A DNA stretch of 64,000 bases from Cornus controversa. Taxonomy: Eukaryota; Streptophyta; Magnoliopsida; Cornales; Cornaceae. The stretch spans positions 52,708,836 to 52,772,835 of the forward strand of contig CM048849.1 in the NCBI GenBank assembly GCA_026545225.1. The letters run 5' to 3'. Under the pieces are notes generated by a model, which saw only the letters and a program-made list of their open reading frames with translations, was not told the origin of the DNA and ran no database searches. The translations under genes and the position numbers were made by a program. Of this stretch, positions 1 to 11,889 are shown in pieces; the first letter of the stretch is position 1, and each line of letters begins with the position of its first letter.

Positions 1-263
1 CTTAGTTAGGCTTAGAACCTAGTAGAGCCACTCTTCAGCCATGGTTTGCCTTCTCTACTACCATTTCTCTATATTCATCTCCTTGTTCTTTGTTTCTACT
101 AGTATTATAAATTCATATCAATCTCTTGAATTTAAGTGTCACGTCGTCCATTAGGGTTATAGTGTAATTTATAGATCTAGGGTTTTGGAACATCATTCAT
201 TATTTCTTATGAAATCATGTGCTGAATTATCCTTTTATGTTTTGAAGGGTTGTCAACTAGGGC

Positions 264-266
<3 letters not shown>

Positions 267-303
<37 letters not shown>
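267..303. repeat. (AT)n microsatellite
   Basis: About 18 uninterrupted AT dinucleotides. Confidence 0.95.
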
Positions 304-306
<3 letters not shown>

Positions 307-613
307 TTTGTCATGGATTTTAGAGGTTAGGGCATGAGCTATCGATCTTTTCATGTCATAGTTCTCCAATATAATGATCAATCAATCCTATATATTTCAC
401 ATTGCTGAACCATACAAACTATCTTAATATGATTACTCTGTGCTCTACACTTCCTTCTTATATTGTATGTACTATATGCTATTCTCTAGGCTCCATTTTG
501 ATAGATTGAATCTATCATTTTCAGTAACAAAAATGGTGTCAATGGATAGCGAAGTAATTTCCATGAACTTTTGAGTCCTTTACATGGACAATCAATTGGT
601 GGACTTCAACATG

Positions 614-614
<1 letters not shown>

Positions 615-669
<55 letters not shown>
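615..669. repeat. Compound (TA)n(TG)n microsatellite
   Basis: A TA run passes directly into a TG run. The same compound design recurs at 1782-1847 and 20091-20134. The periodic open frame across it is an artefact of the repeat. Confidence 0.95.
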
Positions 670-672
<3 letters not shown>

Positions 673-1052
673 GATTTTGCATTATCATTGCTCAAGTTGC
701 TTCATCAATGTTTTTTATTTAAGGATTTATAAATGTGCTTTATGTGTAATCTCTTCAATAAATTTTTATTTCTTGTTTCAATTGAGAACAATTAACACCA
801 CTTTTTTTAAATAAATAAAAAAATGTTGCAGGATCACGTAAGCAGTCAACTGGATGGGAAGGTTTAAAGGAAGGCCACAATTTCCGCTTCAGTACTATAT
901 GGTTCTTCTTCACATATATATAATTTAAGCTAGAGTTACTTTTAAATAATAGTAAATCATGGCAAGATAGTCTGGACGGTCCACATTTTTATTGCCTGTA
1001 CCACCTTAGTATAATTTTTATTATTCCTACACTTCTTTCTGAAAAACAGGAA

Positions 1053-1055
<3 letters not shown>

Positions 1056-1096
<41 letters not shown>
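1056..1096. repeat. (AT)n microsatellite
   Basis: About 20 AT dinucleotides. Confidence 0.95.
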
Positions 1097-1100
<4 letters not shown>

Positions 1101-1413
1101 CTAGATCTATTACTTAATTTAGTGCAGAAAGAAGAGCTTTTCTCTTCTACAATGTAAATTGCATTAAAGCTATTATGTAGTTAATGCCACTTTTAAGATC
1201 GAAATGAGTTCTAGTTTACTTTCATTATCTAATTTAAACTTCTTGAACTTGCAATTAATCTATCCATTTGTACGAGCTTAATTAAACTGATGACAGACGA
1301 TATATCTAATAATCTAAAAGAATGCGTGAACTGAAAACAATGTTTATTATTTCATCTCCTCTTCTAATTGCAATGATTAAAATAGGGTAAAATTAACAAC
1401 GAATCAATATTAT

Positions 1414-1573
1414 TGGTCTAAGCCTTGGTGCGATGACAAGTGCTCTCGTCCAAAACGGTATGTTTCGGATTCGAGACTTGAGAGTATCTTCTCCAAAAAT
1501 AGGATAAGACTTTCCAACATTTATCTCTTCTAGATCTCGTTCAAACGAAAGCTTTGTCTATTAGGTATGACCT
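1414..1573 (+). mobile_element. Old tRNA-derived SINE
   Basis: A 160-bp stretch has the order of a tRNA-derived plant SINE. There is an A-box-like TGGTGCGATGACAAG at about 1426-1440, then a B-box-like GGATTCGAGACT at 1468-1479. The tail contains GAAAGCTTTGTCTATTAG and GTATGACCT, which recalls the GGGAGCTTTGTGCACTGGGTATGACC tail of known plant SINEs after many transitions. No clear target-site duplication was found, so the copy is old. The assignment rests on remembered consensus motifs. Confidence 0.6.
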
Positions 1574-1775
1574 GTATTTGGTGTATCATTAGCCATTCCA
1601 ATGAAGTGCTCTAATTATATATGTTCCCAGCTTCATTATAAATGATATAGAACCTTTGGAACATCATTCAATCATTCATGCAATAATTGAATCAATATTA
1701 TTTTTGAGTCCATACATGTAATAATTTTTTGAAAAAAATAGTATTGTGAAATGACAATGACTATTATGTAAGAGC

Positions 1776-1781
<6 letters not shown>

Positions 1782-1847
<66 letters not shown>
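1782..1847. repeat. Compound (TA)n(TG)n microsatellite
   Basis: A long TA run switches to TG at about 1825. The open frames read through it on the minus strand are repeat artefacts. Confidence 0.95.
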
Positions 1848-2546
1848 AGAAGGTGATCATTTTTGTGACAGATTGTTTTTGTGTTGGACAACAAGGGCCC
1901 TGAGCTGATAGCCTATTTCAAGCTTTAGTTGTTTTGAATCGTTTTTATTTTATCTTTTTTTTTTTCTGGATTCTTTTATTTCCTAAAATATTTTAATTTC
2001 ATGTTTCCAGTGCTTACAAGAGTTTCTTCCTTAAATCATCGACAGGGCCATTAGATCCCAATATTTAAAGATAGGATAGTCAGTTAATTGTCAGTTAGTC
2101 CCGTAAACAGCGGAAATGTGAAGCATTTTGGACCATTGGTAGGCTAGCACGGAATTTGAGGGAAAAAAAAAATTAATTTAAAATTTGAACTAGTATTACA
2201 AGTGCTGATACATATTCCATGTCGCCCAACACATGTAAGAACCAAAATAAAAAGAAAACGTGTAAGAAAATTTCCAGGTACAAAGTAGTCACTATCTAGT
2301 ATGCAATAAAAGAAATATTCAAATATAATTATGAAGGATGCAGTAAGCTATATCTAGTGGAGGAGGAGAAGTAGAGTAATTAAATAAACTTTTGGTGAGG
2401 GCAAGAATGTTAAAAGAAACTTTTGGCGACGGGAGGAATGTTCGTTCTTGAGAGTGCCTTGTTTACTATGTGTGTTCCAAGTTCCCATCTTACTATGCCC
2501 TTTAATGTGTGCAAGGTGCACCTATTTATAGTGCTCGGATATTACT

Positions 2547-4041
2547 TGTTGGATTTGTGGCTCAAATTCAGTTATGACAATTTTCTTTCTTGTTTTAAAA
2601 GTCTTTACTTATAGAATAAGGCTGAAGACTTTGGGAGAAAGTTATATACATCTATTTTGGAATTGTGATTGAATTGGTAATTTCTCATTAGACAAGGTAT
2701 GAGAATCATTGTTCAATAATGAATTGATTTTGGAGACTCTACAAATAGATGTAGGGTTAAAGGGAATGAGAGAGAGAGGAAAAATATAAGGGGTTGGTGA
2801 GTGATGTGAGGAAAGAAGAAAGTATTCGTAATTCCGGGGGAAAGATGTCAAGAGAGAGTGTGTGTGGTAGGCATATTTTTCGCATGTTACATATTCTCTT
2901 TTCAATATAGTAAATTCATGGACATAGCTAGCCCTAGAGTTGGGTGAACCATGTAAAATATTATCTTGTGCGTAGATGTGTTTGATTGTTATTTCCATAT
3001 TTGCTTGTGTGATTATTGATGTGTTGATATGCTTTTGATGTACCGAACGAAAAAGAGATTAAATTCCCAACAACTTGTATCATAGCCAATGGTGGGTCAG
3101 AGTCTGTGATTGGTCCTGAAGATCAGAGCCGAAGATTGGCGGTGTGTCAGAGCAGAAGGTTGATCGTGAAGAGTTATGAACATATAATCAGAGCTGATGA
3201 CAACACAAAGATGATGATAGTTTGAAACCCATGAGGAACAAGTCTTGGAACAAGCCAGAGGATGCTCGTTTTTAAGATGGGGCAAGATGATGGTACGAAG
3301 AAGGGAGGTTTGTTATTTTCAGCCCAGAAAAGCAATGACTGAGAAAAGAAAAGGGTGTGGGGGTAGAGATGATGATTGATTGGTGGATTGCCATGCGTGA
3401 GCAATTGAACACCAATGGGGATGATGTGATGGAGTTCAATTCGAGGTGGAGGAATCTTCAGTTGAGGGGAGCTATGGAGGAACACGTTGATGGAATTTGA
3501 GCCAGGTGGAGATTGTTAGGTTTGTGGCTCAAATTCAATTGCGACAATTTTCTTTTCCGTTTTGGAAGCCTAAAGACTTGTGGAAGAAGATTGAAGACTT
3601 TGAAAGAAAGTTGTATATATCTATTTTAGAATTGTGATTGAATTGGTAACTTCTTGTTAGACAAGGTATAAGAATCCTTGTTCAATAAGGAATTTATTTT
3701 GGAGACTATATAAATTGATGTAGGGTTAAAAGGGAAAGAGAGAGAAAAAATGTAAGGGGTTGGTAAGTGCTGTGAAGAGAGGAGAGAATATATGTAATTC
3801 CAGAGAAAAGATATCAAGAGAGAGTGAAAGAGTGTGTGTGGTAGGCATATTTTTCGCGTATTGTATATTCTCTTCTCAATATAGTGAAATCTCTCTCCAT
3901 GGACGTAACCCTAGAGTTGGGTGAACCATATAAAATATTATCTTGTGCGTAGATGTGTTGATTGTTATTTCCATATATGCTTGGGTGATTGTTGATATGT
4001 TTCTGATATGCCGAACGAAAAAGGAGATTAAATTCTCAACA
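2547..4041 (+). mobile_element. Small non-autonomous Copia LTR element (fossil)
   Basis: Two direct repeats of about 527 bp (2547-3072 and 3514-4041), both beginning TGTT and ending CAACA, enclose only about 440 bp. Just after the first repeat lies ACTTGTATCATAGCC, close to the Copia initiator-methionine primer-binding site TTGGTATCAGAGCC. Just before the second lies the purine-rich GCCAGGTGGAGAT, a Copia polypurine tract. The flanking 5-mers TTACT and TTACC differ at one base and fit a target duplication. The interior holds no gag or pol, so this is a coding-free derivative, larger than a typical TRIM. By eye the LTRs are about 85% alike, so the insertion is old (millions of years). Confidence 0.85.
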
Positions 4042-5367
4042 TTACCCACGAGATATCCGACTTTCTTTGGTTTTTACTTTGGATCTAGGATGGTAGATAA
4101 TGATTTTCTATTCATCTAAGGAGTGAAATCTCTCACCTTATCATATTTTCAGGTAGCGTGACGTGCTAGCCCTTAGTGTGTTCATTAAATGGAGCGCATT
4201 CGACTGTATTACAACAACGGTAGTTGAAATATTAATAGCTTTAAGCAGAGCATTAATAGTAATTGTAAAGGTCTTTGTCAAAATATGTGTTCATCATTCC
4301 CTTAACTAAGCCTATGAACAATGTCAGACATCTTCTAGCTTCTGATCCACTAATCCAAAATCCCTTATAAGTATCCCAAACAAAAGTAATTATAATCGCG
4401 TGTGGAGACCTTGCCGTATCTCACTCTACACTTAGCATCTTGACATCCAAATGATAACCTAGTACGACACCAAGGTTGTTTCATTAATGTTCGAGAGGGT
4501 TGCTCTCGAGACTTTGGTGACCTAGCATGACGTTAGAGCTGATGGTGCTAGAGAGGGCTGCTCTCAAGGCTTTGATAGTGACCTAGGATGACGTCAGGGC
4601 CATGGCTGCCGCATTGGTTAACTCTGATTGGCTTTTCAACGTCTTATGTGACATATACAATACCTTCAACCTTCACCGAGTAGCGTATAAACTATTACCA
4701 ACACTATTGCTGTTTCAAATGAATGTGTTCTTTTGTGTGGAGCTAGAGCTGGAGCTGGATGGAAAAAAAAAAGAAGGAAAAACATTAGCGGTTAAAAGCA
4801 TAAATAGTGTTCTAATAATGCAATATTAAAAATATTATTTTCCACAAATACCAAAAATAAATTTTGAGCAAAAGAAATATTGGGTCAAATTCTTTGCAAG
4901 AAAAAGTAATTATTTGATCACGGAACACAATAAATATATAAGAAGTACTAGATAAATTGAAATTATTTTGGGATTGGGCTAGGCTCTGAGGACATAATTA
5001 GGTGAGGAAAAAGGGTAGCAGTTGGGAGTCTGCGAATATTTATTATGACCCGTAGTGGCTGCACCTAGCATCTCTTTTTGGTGAGTGGGTATAGCAACCG
5101 GACTCAGATTCTCTCCAATTGTTGTTGGGTCCAACACCCCAGTCAAAAACACAGTCAGTTTGGCCATTCAGTTGTCTGGTTGGTTTAAACATCAAAATCT
5201 CTGATCATTTACTGTACATTCCATGAATCAGATGGTTCAAAAAAGACAATCTGCAAGAGAGACATAGCTTAAGTAGTTTTTTTTTTGTTAAAGGTTGCAA
5301 TTTGGTTCAGTTATCTGGTGCGAAAATTCCTTTGATAGGCAGATTCTGAAAATTAATTAATTAATTA

Positions 5368-5398
<31 letters not shown>

Positions 5399-5500
5399 TT
5401 CAGAGTTCTTAAAAACTAAACTGAACTAAACAAGCTTACAACTGTAAACAATAAGAAGACGAACCAGCCATGAAGTCCCAATATATCTTACAAAATACAG
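4042..5500. other. Non-coding, with a local duplication
   Basis: No gene is seen. Around 4485-4600 a sequence of about 70 bp containing GTGACCTAG and ATGACGT is repeated once in degenerate form. An (AT)n tract lies at about 5371-5398. The rest is ordinary AT-rich intergenic sequence. Confidence 0.4.
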
Positions 5501-5521
5501 AAAGGACTTAGCGTCGGTCAG

Positions 5522-5653
5522 TCACAGAATTATCAAGATCGATCTAGGAACAGCCAGGAGGCCCAGGATGGTACCATTCCAGAGTCCAAACCAGACTTGG
5601 TTGACAGTATGATTTGTAAAAAAAACTCTTCCCCACGTGGGAAAAGTAAAATT
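5522..5653 (-). other. Possible cryptic terminal exon
   Basis: A stop-free minus-strand stretch of 43 codons ends in TGA at 5522. It encodes a compact, tryptophan-rich, membrane-like tail (VNQVWFGLWNGTILGLLAV) and stands out from the low-complexity translations nearby. A T-rich run and AG dinucleotides upstream could serve as a splice acceptor. I do not recognise the protein. It could be a distal exon of a minus-strand transcript, a gene fragment, or chance. Confidence 0.2.
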
Positions 5654-8148
5654 TTAAAGAGGTTGACAGGGTGGGTTGGTCGTCCATCTAATAGCAACCA
5701 TCATTTTGCTTGCACCAAAGAAAAACCAAAAAGCTTGAAAGTGAAGATTGAATGACGTTGATAAAAACAAGTACGTACCAGTCTCATTCAGCCCTTTATA
5801 TACACAAGCTGGGTAGTGTCTGTATTTGCAACAATTCTTGAATATAATACTACTCTGTTTACCACTAACATTCAAATAGCAGCAGCAGCAGCAATAAATT
5901 TTAGAATAGGTTGCAAAAATAAATAACACTTTCACTGTCTTGAAAAATATAGCATTCTAATTTAAATATAAGTAACACTTTCAAATGCATTAATGAGGAT
6001 TTCAAATATTAATGAGCATTGTATTAGAGGAATACGAAAAACAGCTTAAACTGAAGTAGCTGAATCACCAAAGATCATATTATGTGTGCGTGCAGGTTAC
6101 AAAGCTAACTAGCCTTCATGCCATGTTTGACTTGACTCATGATCTACCCAACTCATTGTATTTGGACAAGACAGGCACAATTTCTCACAAGGAATTAAGA
6201 CCCTTTAACAGAAAGTAAATTGTCACATGAAATTCTCTCAAACTACTATCTGGATGATACTAGAAGACCGTCTAATGTAAAAATAGATGACATGCATAAA
6301 AACAATGGCCAAAATTAGACATCAAGATAATACGATACTGCACAATCTAATAACCTCCTAAAATTAGAATTCAATGGCGTTGAACATGCTTCTTCTGAAC
6401 ATTTCAAACTTTGTATTCCTTCAAAAATCTAACTACAAACCAATCTGTCCACATCATAAGGGAAATGGAAGTGAAATAGAGAACATTGGGCTAAACTTAG
6501 GCCTCCAGTGATGTTAATTAGTGGAACTACCCATTTAAATAAAAACAAGAAATCAAAGGAGAAGTTAAGACAACAGAAAAATATATAATTCACCAAAACA
6601 TTGACACCCACTGCTGATGATAATTTGTTGATACTGGGTACTCTTATGGTTGCCAACTTCATCTTCTCGCATAATCTACAGGAACTATATGGACCCTTGC
6701 AGGAATAAATATGAAAATCCAAAAGCGATGTGTATTCTATGTAGCAACGTGATCAAGTTCTCTCCCACGTGGTTAGCCATAAATGTCTGTAAAATAGAAC
6801 AACAAAGTTGCTTTAAGTATAAGTTCTGTAGCTCAATATGTTTCGGCAATGCAAAATGAATATTGAAGACAACAAACAAGCGATTCCACACAACCACATT
6901 CAGGAGCTGTATGTATCAGTTCTAAAAAATTCATATAATCACATAAATTTTTAAGCCTTCCATATACATTCTAGAGTTGAACCTATCAACTTGAATATCA
7001 ACAACTTTGGACGCTAATAAAGATAATTGGATATCTCTTTTCAAAAAGGAAAAAAGTAAGAAAAAAAGAAAGGCCTCCAATTTATTAAGGATGATAACCT
7101 AACACTGAAAAAATCATTTAATTTAATCAAACAATCAATTTTCCATTAAAGAAGTTGAAGCCCAATCCAAGTTTGTGAATTTTACCAGAATATAGCATAA
7201 AATGACGCCCCTGGAGAGAAGGATAAAATTGGCAAGCAGCTCAAAGCCAGAGCTGTTACAGAAACAATAAGTTATAAAAAATTCAATTATTTGTCATCTA
7301 TTTGAACCAAAGCTCTTCCGTAGCAATGAACGGTCACTGGCATATACAAGTCATTGAGCAGGAAAATGAGGAGGCCATATAGCCTATTATCAAATAACAA
7401 CAAAAACAAAAATAATAAATAAAATAAAAAGGCTATCCGATGACAGATTATATCTATGGTTTCTATCAGATCCAAAAGCGTTTTCTAGTATATTTGTACT
7501 GCTTCAAATTCACTGCATATAATTGTTTGAACCAAGAAGTCCATGCCATTATTGTGTTCAAATCTGATCTATCTGAGCAATTCAGAAAAACAATTGCTAA
7601 TTTGAACACCAAAGCTCAAGCCTTGTAATAAGAATTTATACATTAGTCTAATCAGAATCCATATCTCATTGATCCCCCTAAGTTCACACAATGAGATTGT
7701 TTGTCATACTAATGGGAAATACACATTTACTGGATCAACGAAAGATCAGCATTTACGAGCATTCAATCTCTTTCATCTGGCCGATTAGATCCAAATATCC
7801 AATGTCTGCTTGAACATGACTCCAGAGATTCATTACTACTCATGTAATTACTTTCATCAAGAAAAGGCAAATGGTTATCATCCATGTTGACAATATCTTT
7901 TGCTAATAAAATGATAATAATTTAATAAAAAAATTATACAAAGGTAAGAAGGGCAATCAATGTCAATCCAAACAGAATATATTATTACAAGAAAGGGGAC
8001 AGATGCGGCCACACATTATATATATGCCAATTGGAAGACATATTTTGTTCACACTTTATCACAGGTCCTACAATGGGAAAGAACATTTATTCTGTCCCAC
8101 CTGCTTTTTGTAGAACGCAAAACTTTGGGTACATTCTTCCATATGACA
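5654..8148. other. Non-coding, possible downstream part of the trihelix gene
   Basis: The sequence is less repetitive than most of the window and could contain introns or 3' untranslated sequence of the minus-strand gene upstream at 9805-10618. I could not place an exon with confidence. Confidence 0.3.
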
Positions 8149-8257
8149 AAAAAAAAAAAAAAGGGCTAGTCCAGTGCACAACGCTCCCGCCATTGCAGGG
8201 TCTAGCGAGGGTCAGATGTACGCAGCACTACCTCTGCATGGAGAGATTGTTTCCAGT
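8149..8257 (-). mobile_element. 5'-truncated Au-like SINE
   Basis: Read on the minus strand, the sequence matches the 3' half of plant Au SINEs in order: a GCAGAGGTAGTGCTGCGTACAT block, a GACCC motif, then GGCGGGAGCGTTGTGCACTGG and a terminal run of Ts. It is flanked by a perfect 12-bp direct repeat, TTCCATATGACA, at 8137-8148 and 8258-8269. That is a target-site duplication of LINE-driven insertion. The tRNA-like 5' half with the A and B boxes is missing, so the copy was truncated at insertion. Perfect duplications imply a fairly young event. Confidence 0.88.
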
Positions 8258-8521
8258 TTCCATATGACATATGATTACAGGGAAAATTCTGTCTGATCCA
8301 TCAAAAGGAATGGTATTCCATTTTACTATGTGGTGTCTTCACAGCAGCAAAAAAAAAAAAAACATAATGTGTTCATAATAACTGAAAAGAGTAATCTAAC
8401 CAAAATATCACCTGCACTCTCAGGTCTTTCGATTACTTATTATTAAGTAAAGTGTGTGTATATATGTATCTAGTAATGTCATTTCCCATCAACCAAATGA
8501 AATTTCTGTTTTCTTAACTTA

Positions 8522-8718
8522 GGTCTGCTTGTTTCAGTTTTCTGAGATCAGTTTTATTTTTTCTGAAAACTGAAAATCAAAAAACTGTAAAAAAAACTTG
8601 CTTAGTTGATAGTTTCTGATAATTGTTTAATGAAAACTCGATTAAAAAAATGCCTCTGAAAACAGTTTTTGTTTTTAGAGTTCTTGAGAACTGCTTTTTG
8701 AGTAACAAACCAAACAGG
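8522..8718. mobile_element. MITE-like inverted-repeat element
   Basis: The left end GGTCTGCTTGTTTCAG is matched in inverted form by the right end AACAAACCAAACAGGC. The interior holds further inverted TTTTCTGAAAAC-type segments. The GGYCTGTTTGGTT terminus is common in plant MITEs. About 200 bp long, without coding capacity. I could not define a clean target duplication, so the superfamily is open. Confidence 0.55.
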
Positions 8719-9804
8719 CAAGTTGCCACAATGTTATTATCTCCTATTCATTAGTTATGAAGATGTAGAAGCAGCATGAGCATTCCTACATATATAACAC
8801 ACAATAGTCTCACACTGCCATAAAATGAGTTAGATTTTAATTCACTTTGTGATAAGGTCAATCCTTTGATAAGATTTAAAACAACAGTTTAATCCTCTAT
8901 GCATAGATCCCAGCTCAAGGGTAACAAAAGTTTAGCCCGAAGAGCGAATGGCCACACTATGGATGCCATTTATGAAGAAAACTGCCTAGCTTTAGAAATC
9001 ACATGAAAAAGGAGCCCATTAGGAATGCAAACAGTAGAAAGAAGGCTAAATATTTCACACATCACACAAGCATATATCTTGCGCTACATCATGCAATCAA
9101 CCAATGCTTTACAGGAACCAATTGTGTGGTCAGGGATATGTACCAAGTGCCCGTGCTTATTTTACACACTTAAATGTATGGTAAATTGGTGATGCTTCGA
9201 CCTTAAACTCTTCATCGATGATGAGATAGATAATCAGACCAATGTGTGCATTGAAACTTAAGCTCTTTCGCTTAATTGCTATCTGATGCTGAGAAAAGGG
9301 CAACTGATGTAAGCTTAAACTTCAGGCAAAGCAGCTTAAAAATTTAAGATCCGACAATATCTCATCAACTATGAAGAGATTTAACTTCATAAATAAATAC
9401 ATAATAGAGAGAGATTAGAATCTACTAGATGATGCAAAAGATGATTGGACTCTGGTCAGTACCATGAATATTTGAAAAACCTCAGTTCTTGGGCAACCAA
9501 TGAAAGACCAACTTGACAACTCCCATGCCCCAAAGGGTTCAAATTGCCAAATTATGTAATATATAATACTACAGGAATATAAAACATAATGATTACTCAA
9601 AAGAAGGCAAATACAGCACCAAAATAAAGTTCCCATATAAATTTAATAAAATCAAGTGGATCAATCTTTTAGTAAATAATTGTGAATATGATTCAAGGAA
9701 TAAATTTCCCTTACTAAATCTATGCAATATGTTCATCGAAATCAATAATTAAACTCTGAATGAATCATGAAAAAACAGTGATTCATGAAACAGATATCTC
9801 TTAC

Positions 9805-10618
9805 CATTCGAGCCCGACCTCTTTGCTTGCTTGATCTTCTCAAGCTGAACCTGAGTGTCCATAAACAGCTGCATTCTCTGAACCTCCAAATCTTTCGCAA
9901 ATTGCATTCTCTGCTTTTCCAATTCAATCATCTGCCTTTGTTTCTCCCCCTCAACCCTCTCGTATATCTCTCCGAACCTCTCGATCACCCTCGCGAGCCT
10001 TCTCATCCCGTTCGCCTGTTCGCCGCTCTCCTCGCTCGACCTCAGATCCTCCGATTCATCCTCATCCTCTGACTCCTCTTCCTCTGCCGCCGCAGCGGCA
10101 GCAACTGCCGAATAATTCCTCCTAAAGTAAGAGTCATCGACCGCCGGAGCCGGACGCTTCTGAGGAAGAACCACAGGTTGCACTGCCACGGACGGCGGTT
10201 TCCGATAAGGCAAAGGAACCGCCAAAGGCGGTGAAGACGGCAGCTTTTTAGCCGTGACGCTGGATCCGATCAACACATCGAGTCGGGCATAGAATGGCCA
10301 AGAGCTGGTTTGGGTTCCGTTAGATTCAGAAACCCTAACCTTCTCGATCTTGTACTTCTTCTTCAGAGTATCGATCCGGTTCTTGCACTGAACGTCCGTA
10401 CGGAAGGCCTTCTTGTTGTGGCCGTGACGGGCGTTGACGGCGTCGGCCACCTCCTGCCAATCCTTCTGACGGAGGTTACCCCGATTCAGCTCGAGATAAC
10501 GGCGTCCCCAAGCGTCGACTAGGGTCGATGTGGCATCCTCGCTCCAGCAGTCTTCACGCAACGGTAAAGGACGTGGCGTCGCCGTTTGGGGAGTGGAGGA
10601 TTCCGTTAATTCACCCAT
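9805..10618 (-). CDS. Trihelix transcription factor, SIP1 clade (exon 1)
   Basis: This is a nuclear DNA-binding protein of the plant trihelix (GT) family, closest in my memory to the SIP1-clade ASIL/VFP/ENAP proteins, which act mainly as repressors or chromatin-linked regulators. Residues 22-90 form the trihelix: conserved W25, W37 and W54 and a third helix DVQCKNRIDTLKKKYK at 75-90. A proline-rich linker (about 125-160), an Ala run and an acidic stretch (about 178-192) follow. A Glu/Gln/Met-rich coiled coil (about 205-265) is the usual dimerisation region. The ATG at 10618 precedes the typical MGEL-to-PLPLREDCW start. After TCGAATG a GTAAG donor begins at 9804; reading on gives a 289-residue form with an unconserved tail ending at 9749. 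I infer that the true C-terminus lies in a further exon that I could not place. A CT-rich 5' leader lies at 10680-10730. Confidence 0.9.
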
Positions 10619-10679
10619 AGTGGTGGTGGTGGTGATGGTGTGTTCAATGGTGTATGGTTTTTGGCGGTGATGATGTATG

Positions 10680-10730
10680 GAGAGTTAGAGAGAGAAAGGA
10701 AAGAGAAAGAGAGAGGAGAGGTGGTTGCGT
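10680..10730 (-). promoter_or_regulatory. Pyrimidine-rich 5' leader of trihelix gene
   Basis: The plus strand is GA-rich here, so the minus-strand leader just upstream of the trihelix ATG is CT-rich. Such pyrimidine patches are common in plant 5' untranslated regions and core promoters. Confidence 0.5.
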
Positions 10731-10969
10731 CGCAAAAGGGGTCATGTCGTTGTTGATGTTGATGAGCGGCGATGATACGCCGGTTGTCGACAGACGCGTG
10801 AGGCGCATGTGTAGGTAGGAAAAGTACGGTCAGAGTCAGAGACTAGGTGAGGGGTCTTCGCCGGGACCGAGAGCGCGTGAAGCGACGATTTCGGCTGGGC
10901 TTGGCTAGGACGGGTGGATTGGGTTGGGTTGGGTTACGTTTCGTCCATTATTTTGTCCTTGGGTTTCAA

Positions 10970-11343
10970 ACTAGTTCCGTATGAACTGGGACGGAACGGA
11001 AACGGATGAACGTTTAAGGTCTCCGATCAGACTGGCCCTTTTCTGCATAGCTTTTGGGCTTCAGTAACGTCGTCTCTTTTTTTTTTTCCCTTTTTCTTTT
11101 TCTTTTTCTTTTTTCTGCTTACCCGAAGTAATTCTCAAAATTCAAACCCAGGAAAAAAAAAATAGGAAATTATTTTTTGTTAGCATTAAGAATTTAGTGC
11201 AATTAATGTTCTTTTTTACAAGACAAAAATGTTGTAGAATGATTTAACAAAACTTTAAGTTCGCTGCAAGTGCTGCAGGTTAAATAAGGTCAATTCGGTC
11301 TGAACTCGGACAAAAAAAGAAAATTTAAATTCATTAAATTTGG
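10970..11343. other. Non-coding, trihelix upstream region
   Basis: No gene is seen. The stretch has poly-T/CTTTT runs and ordinary AT-rich DNA, beyond a more GC-rich proximal promoter at about 10740-10970. Confidence 0.4.
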
Positions 11344-11850
11344 ACTCGACTTTATGTATTGGGTAACCCCAATATCATATGAAGAATTCAATTTTTTAAC
11401 CAGCTTATATTATATATATTTGTATTGCTTTCACAGTGATAACTAGTTTCTACTCATATATATTGATGTACCATATTGCACTTGTCATTTCTTTTCAAAA
11501 TCACAACTGAAATTTAAAATTTTAAGTATGAATTAGACTTCCAATAAAAATTAAGTTCAGAGTTGGGTTCGAGTCGATCCCAAGTAATATTTTCAACTCG
11601 ACTTTATGTGTTGGGTAACCTCAATATCATATGAAGAATTCAATTTTTTAACCTGCTTATATTATATATATTTGTATTACTTTCATAGTGATAACTAGTT
11701 TCTACTCATATATATTGATATACCATATTGCACTTGTCATTTCTTTTCAAAATCTCAACCGAAATTTAAAATTTTAAGTATGAATTGGAGTCCCAATGAA
11801 AATCAAGTTCAGAGTTGGGTTCGAGTCAATCCCAAGTAATATTTTCAACT
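11344..11850. repeat. 252-bp tandem duplication
   Basis: Two head-to-tail copies (about 11344-11595 and 11596-11850) share ACTCGACTTTATGT near their start and AAGTAATATTTTCAACTC at their end. They differ at only a few positions by eye, so the duplication is recent relative to the LTR fossils next to it. Confidence 0.9.
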
Positions 11851-11889
11851 CTTTTGAGTTGCAGTTCTAACTTTAAGTTGAGCGGCATG

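Larger units (their letters stand above)
1..1413. other. Non-coding start of window
   Basis: I see no convincing gene here. The stretch holds three long AT or AT/GT microsatellites. A splice-acceptor-like TTGCAG near 826-831 is followed by about 70 bases of less AT-rich sequence, which could be the last exon of a transcript that starts left of the window. A 36-residue open frame from the ATG at 41 has a hydrophobic start but resembles no family I know. Confidence 0.4.

Noticed and set aside
41-151. 36-codon frame with hydrophobic start
   Set aside because: It resembles a signal peptide, but it is short and has no known homologue or supporting context.
584-814. Open frame with alternating Tyr-Ile and Cys-Val runs, and similar ones at 1672-1894, 17322-17630 and 19959-20268
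   Set aside because: They are translations of TA and TG microsatellites.
8408-8415. Possible acceptor for the last trihelix exon (minus-strand GTGCAG followed by GTGATATT)
   Set aside because: The spliced frame would not end in a family-like tail; I could not choose between this and other acceptors.
9785-10522. Plus-strand frames opposite the trihelix gene
   Set aside because: Shadows of the minus-strand gene.
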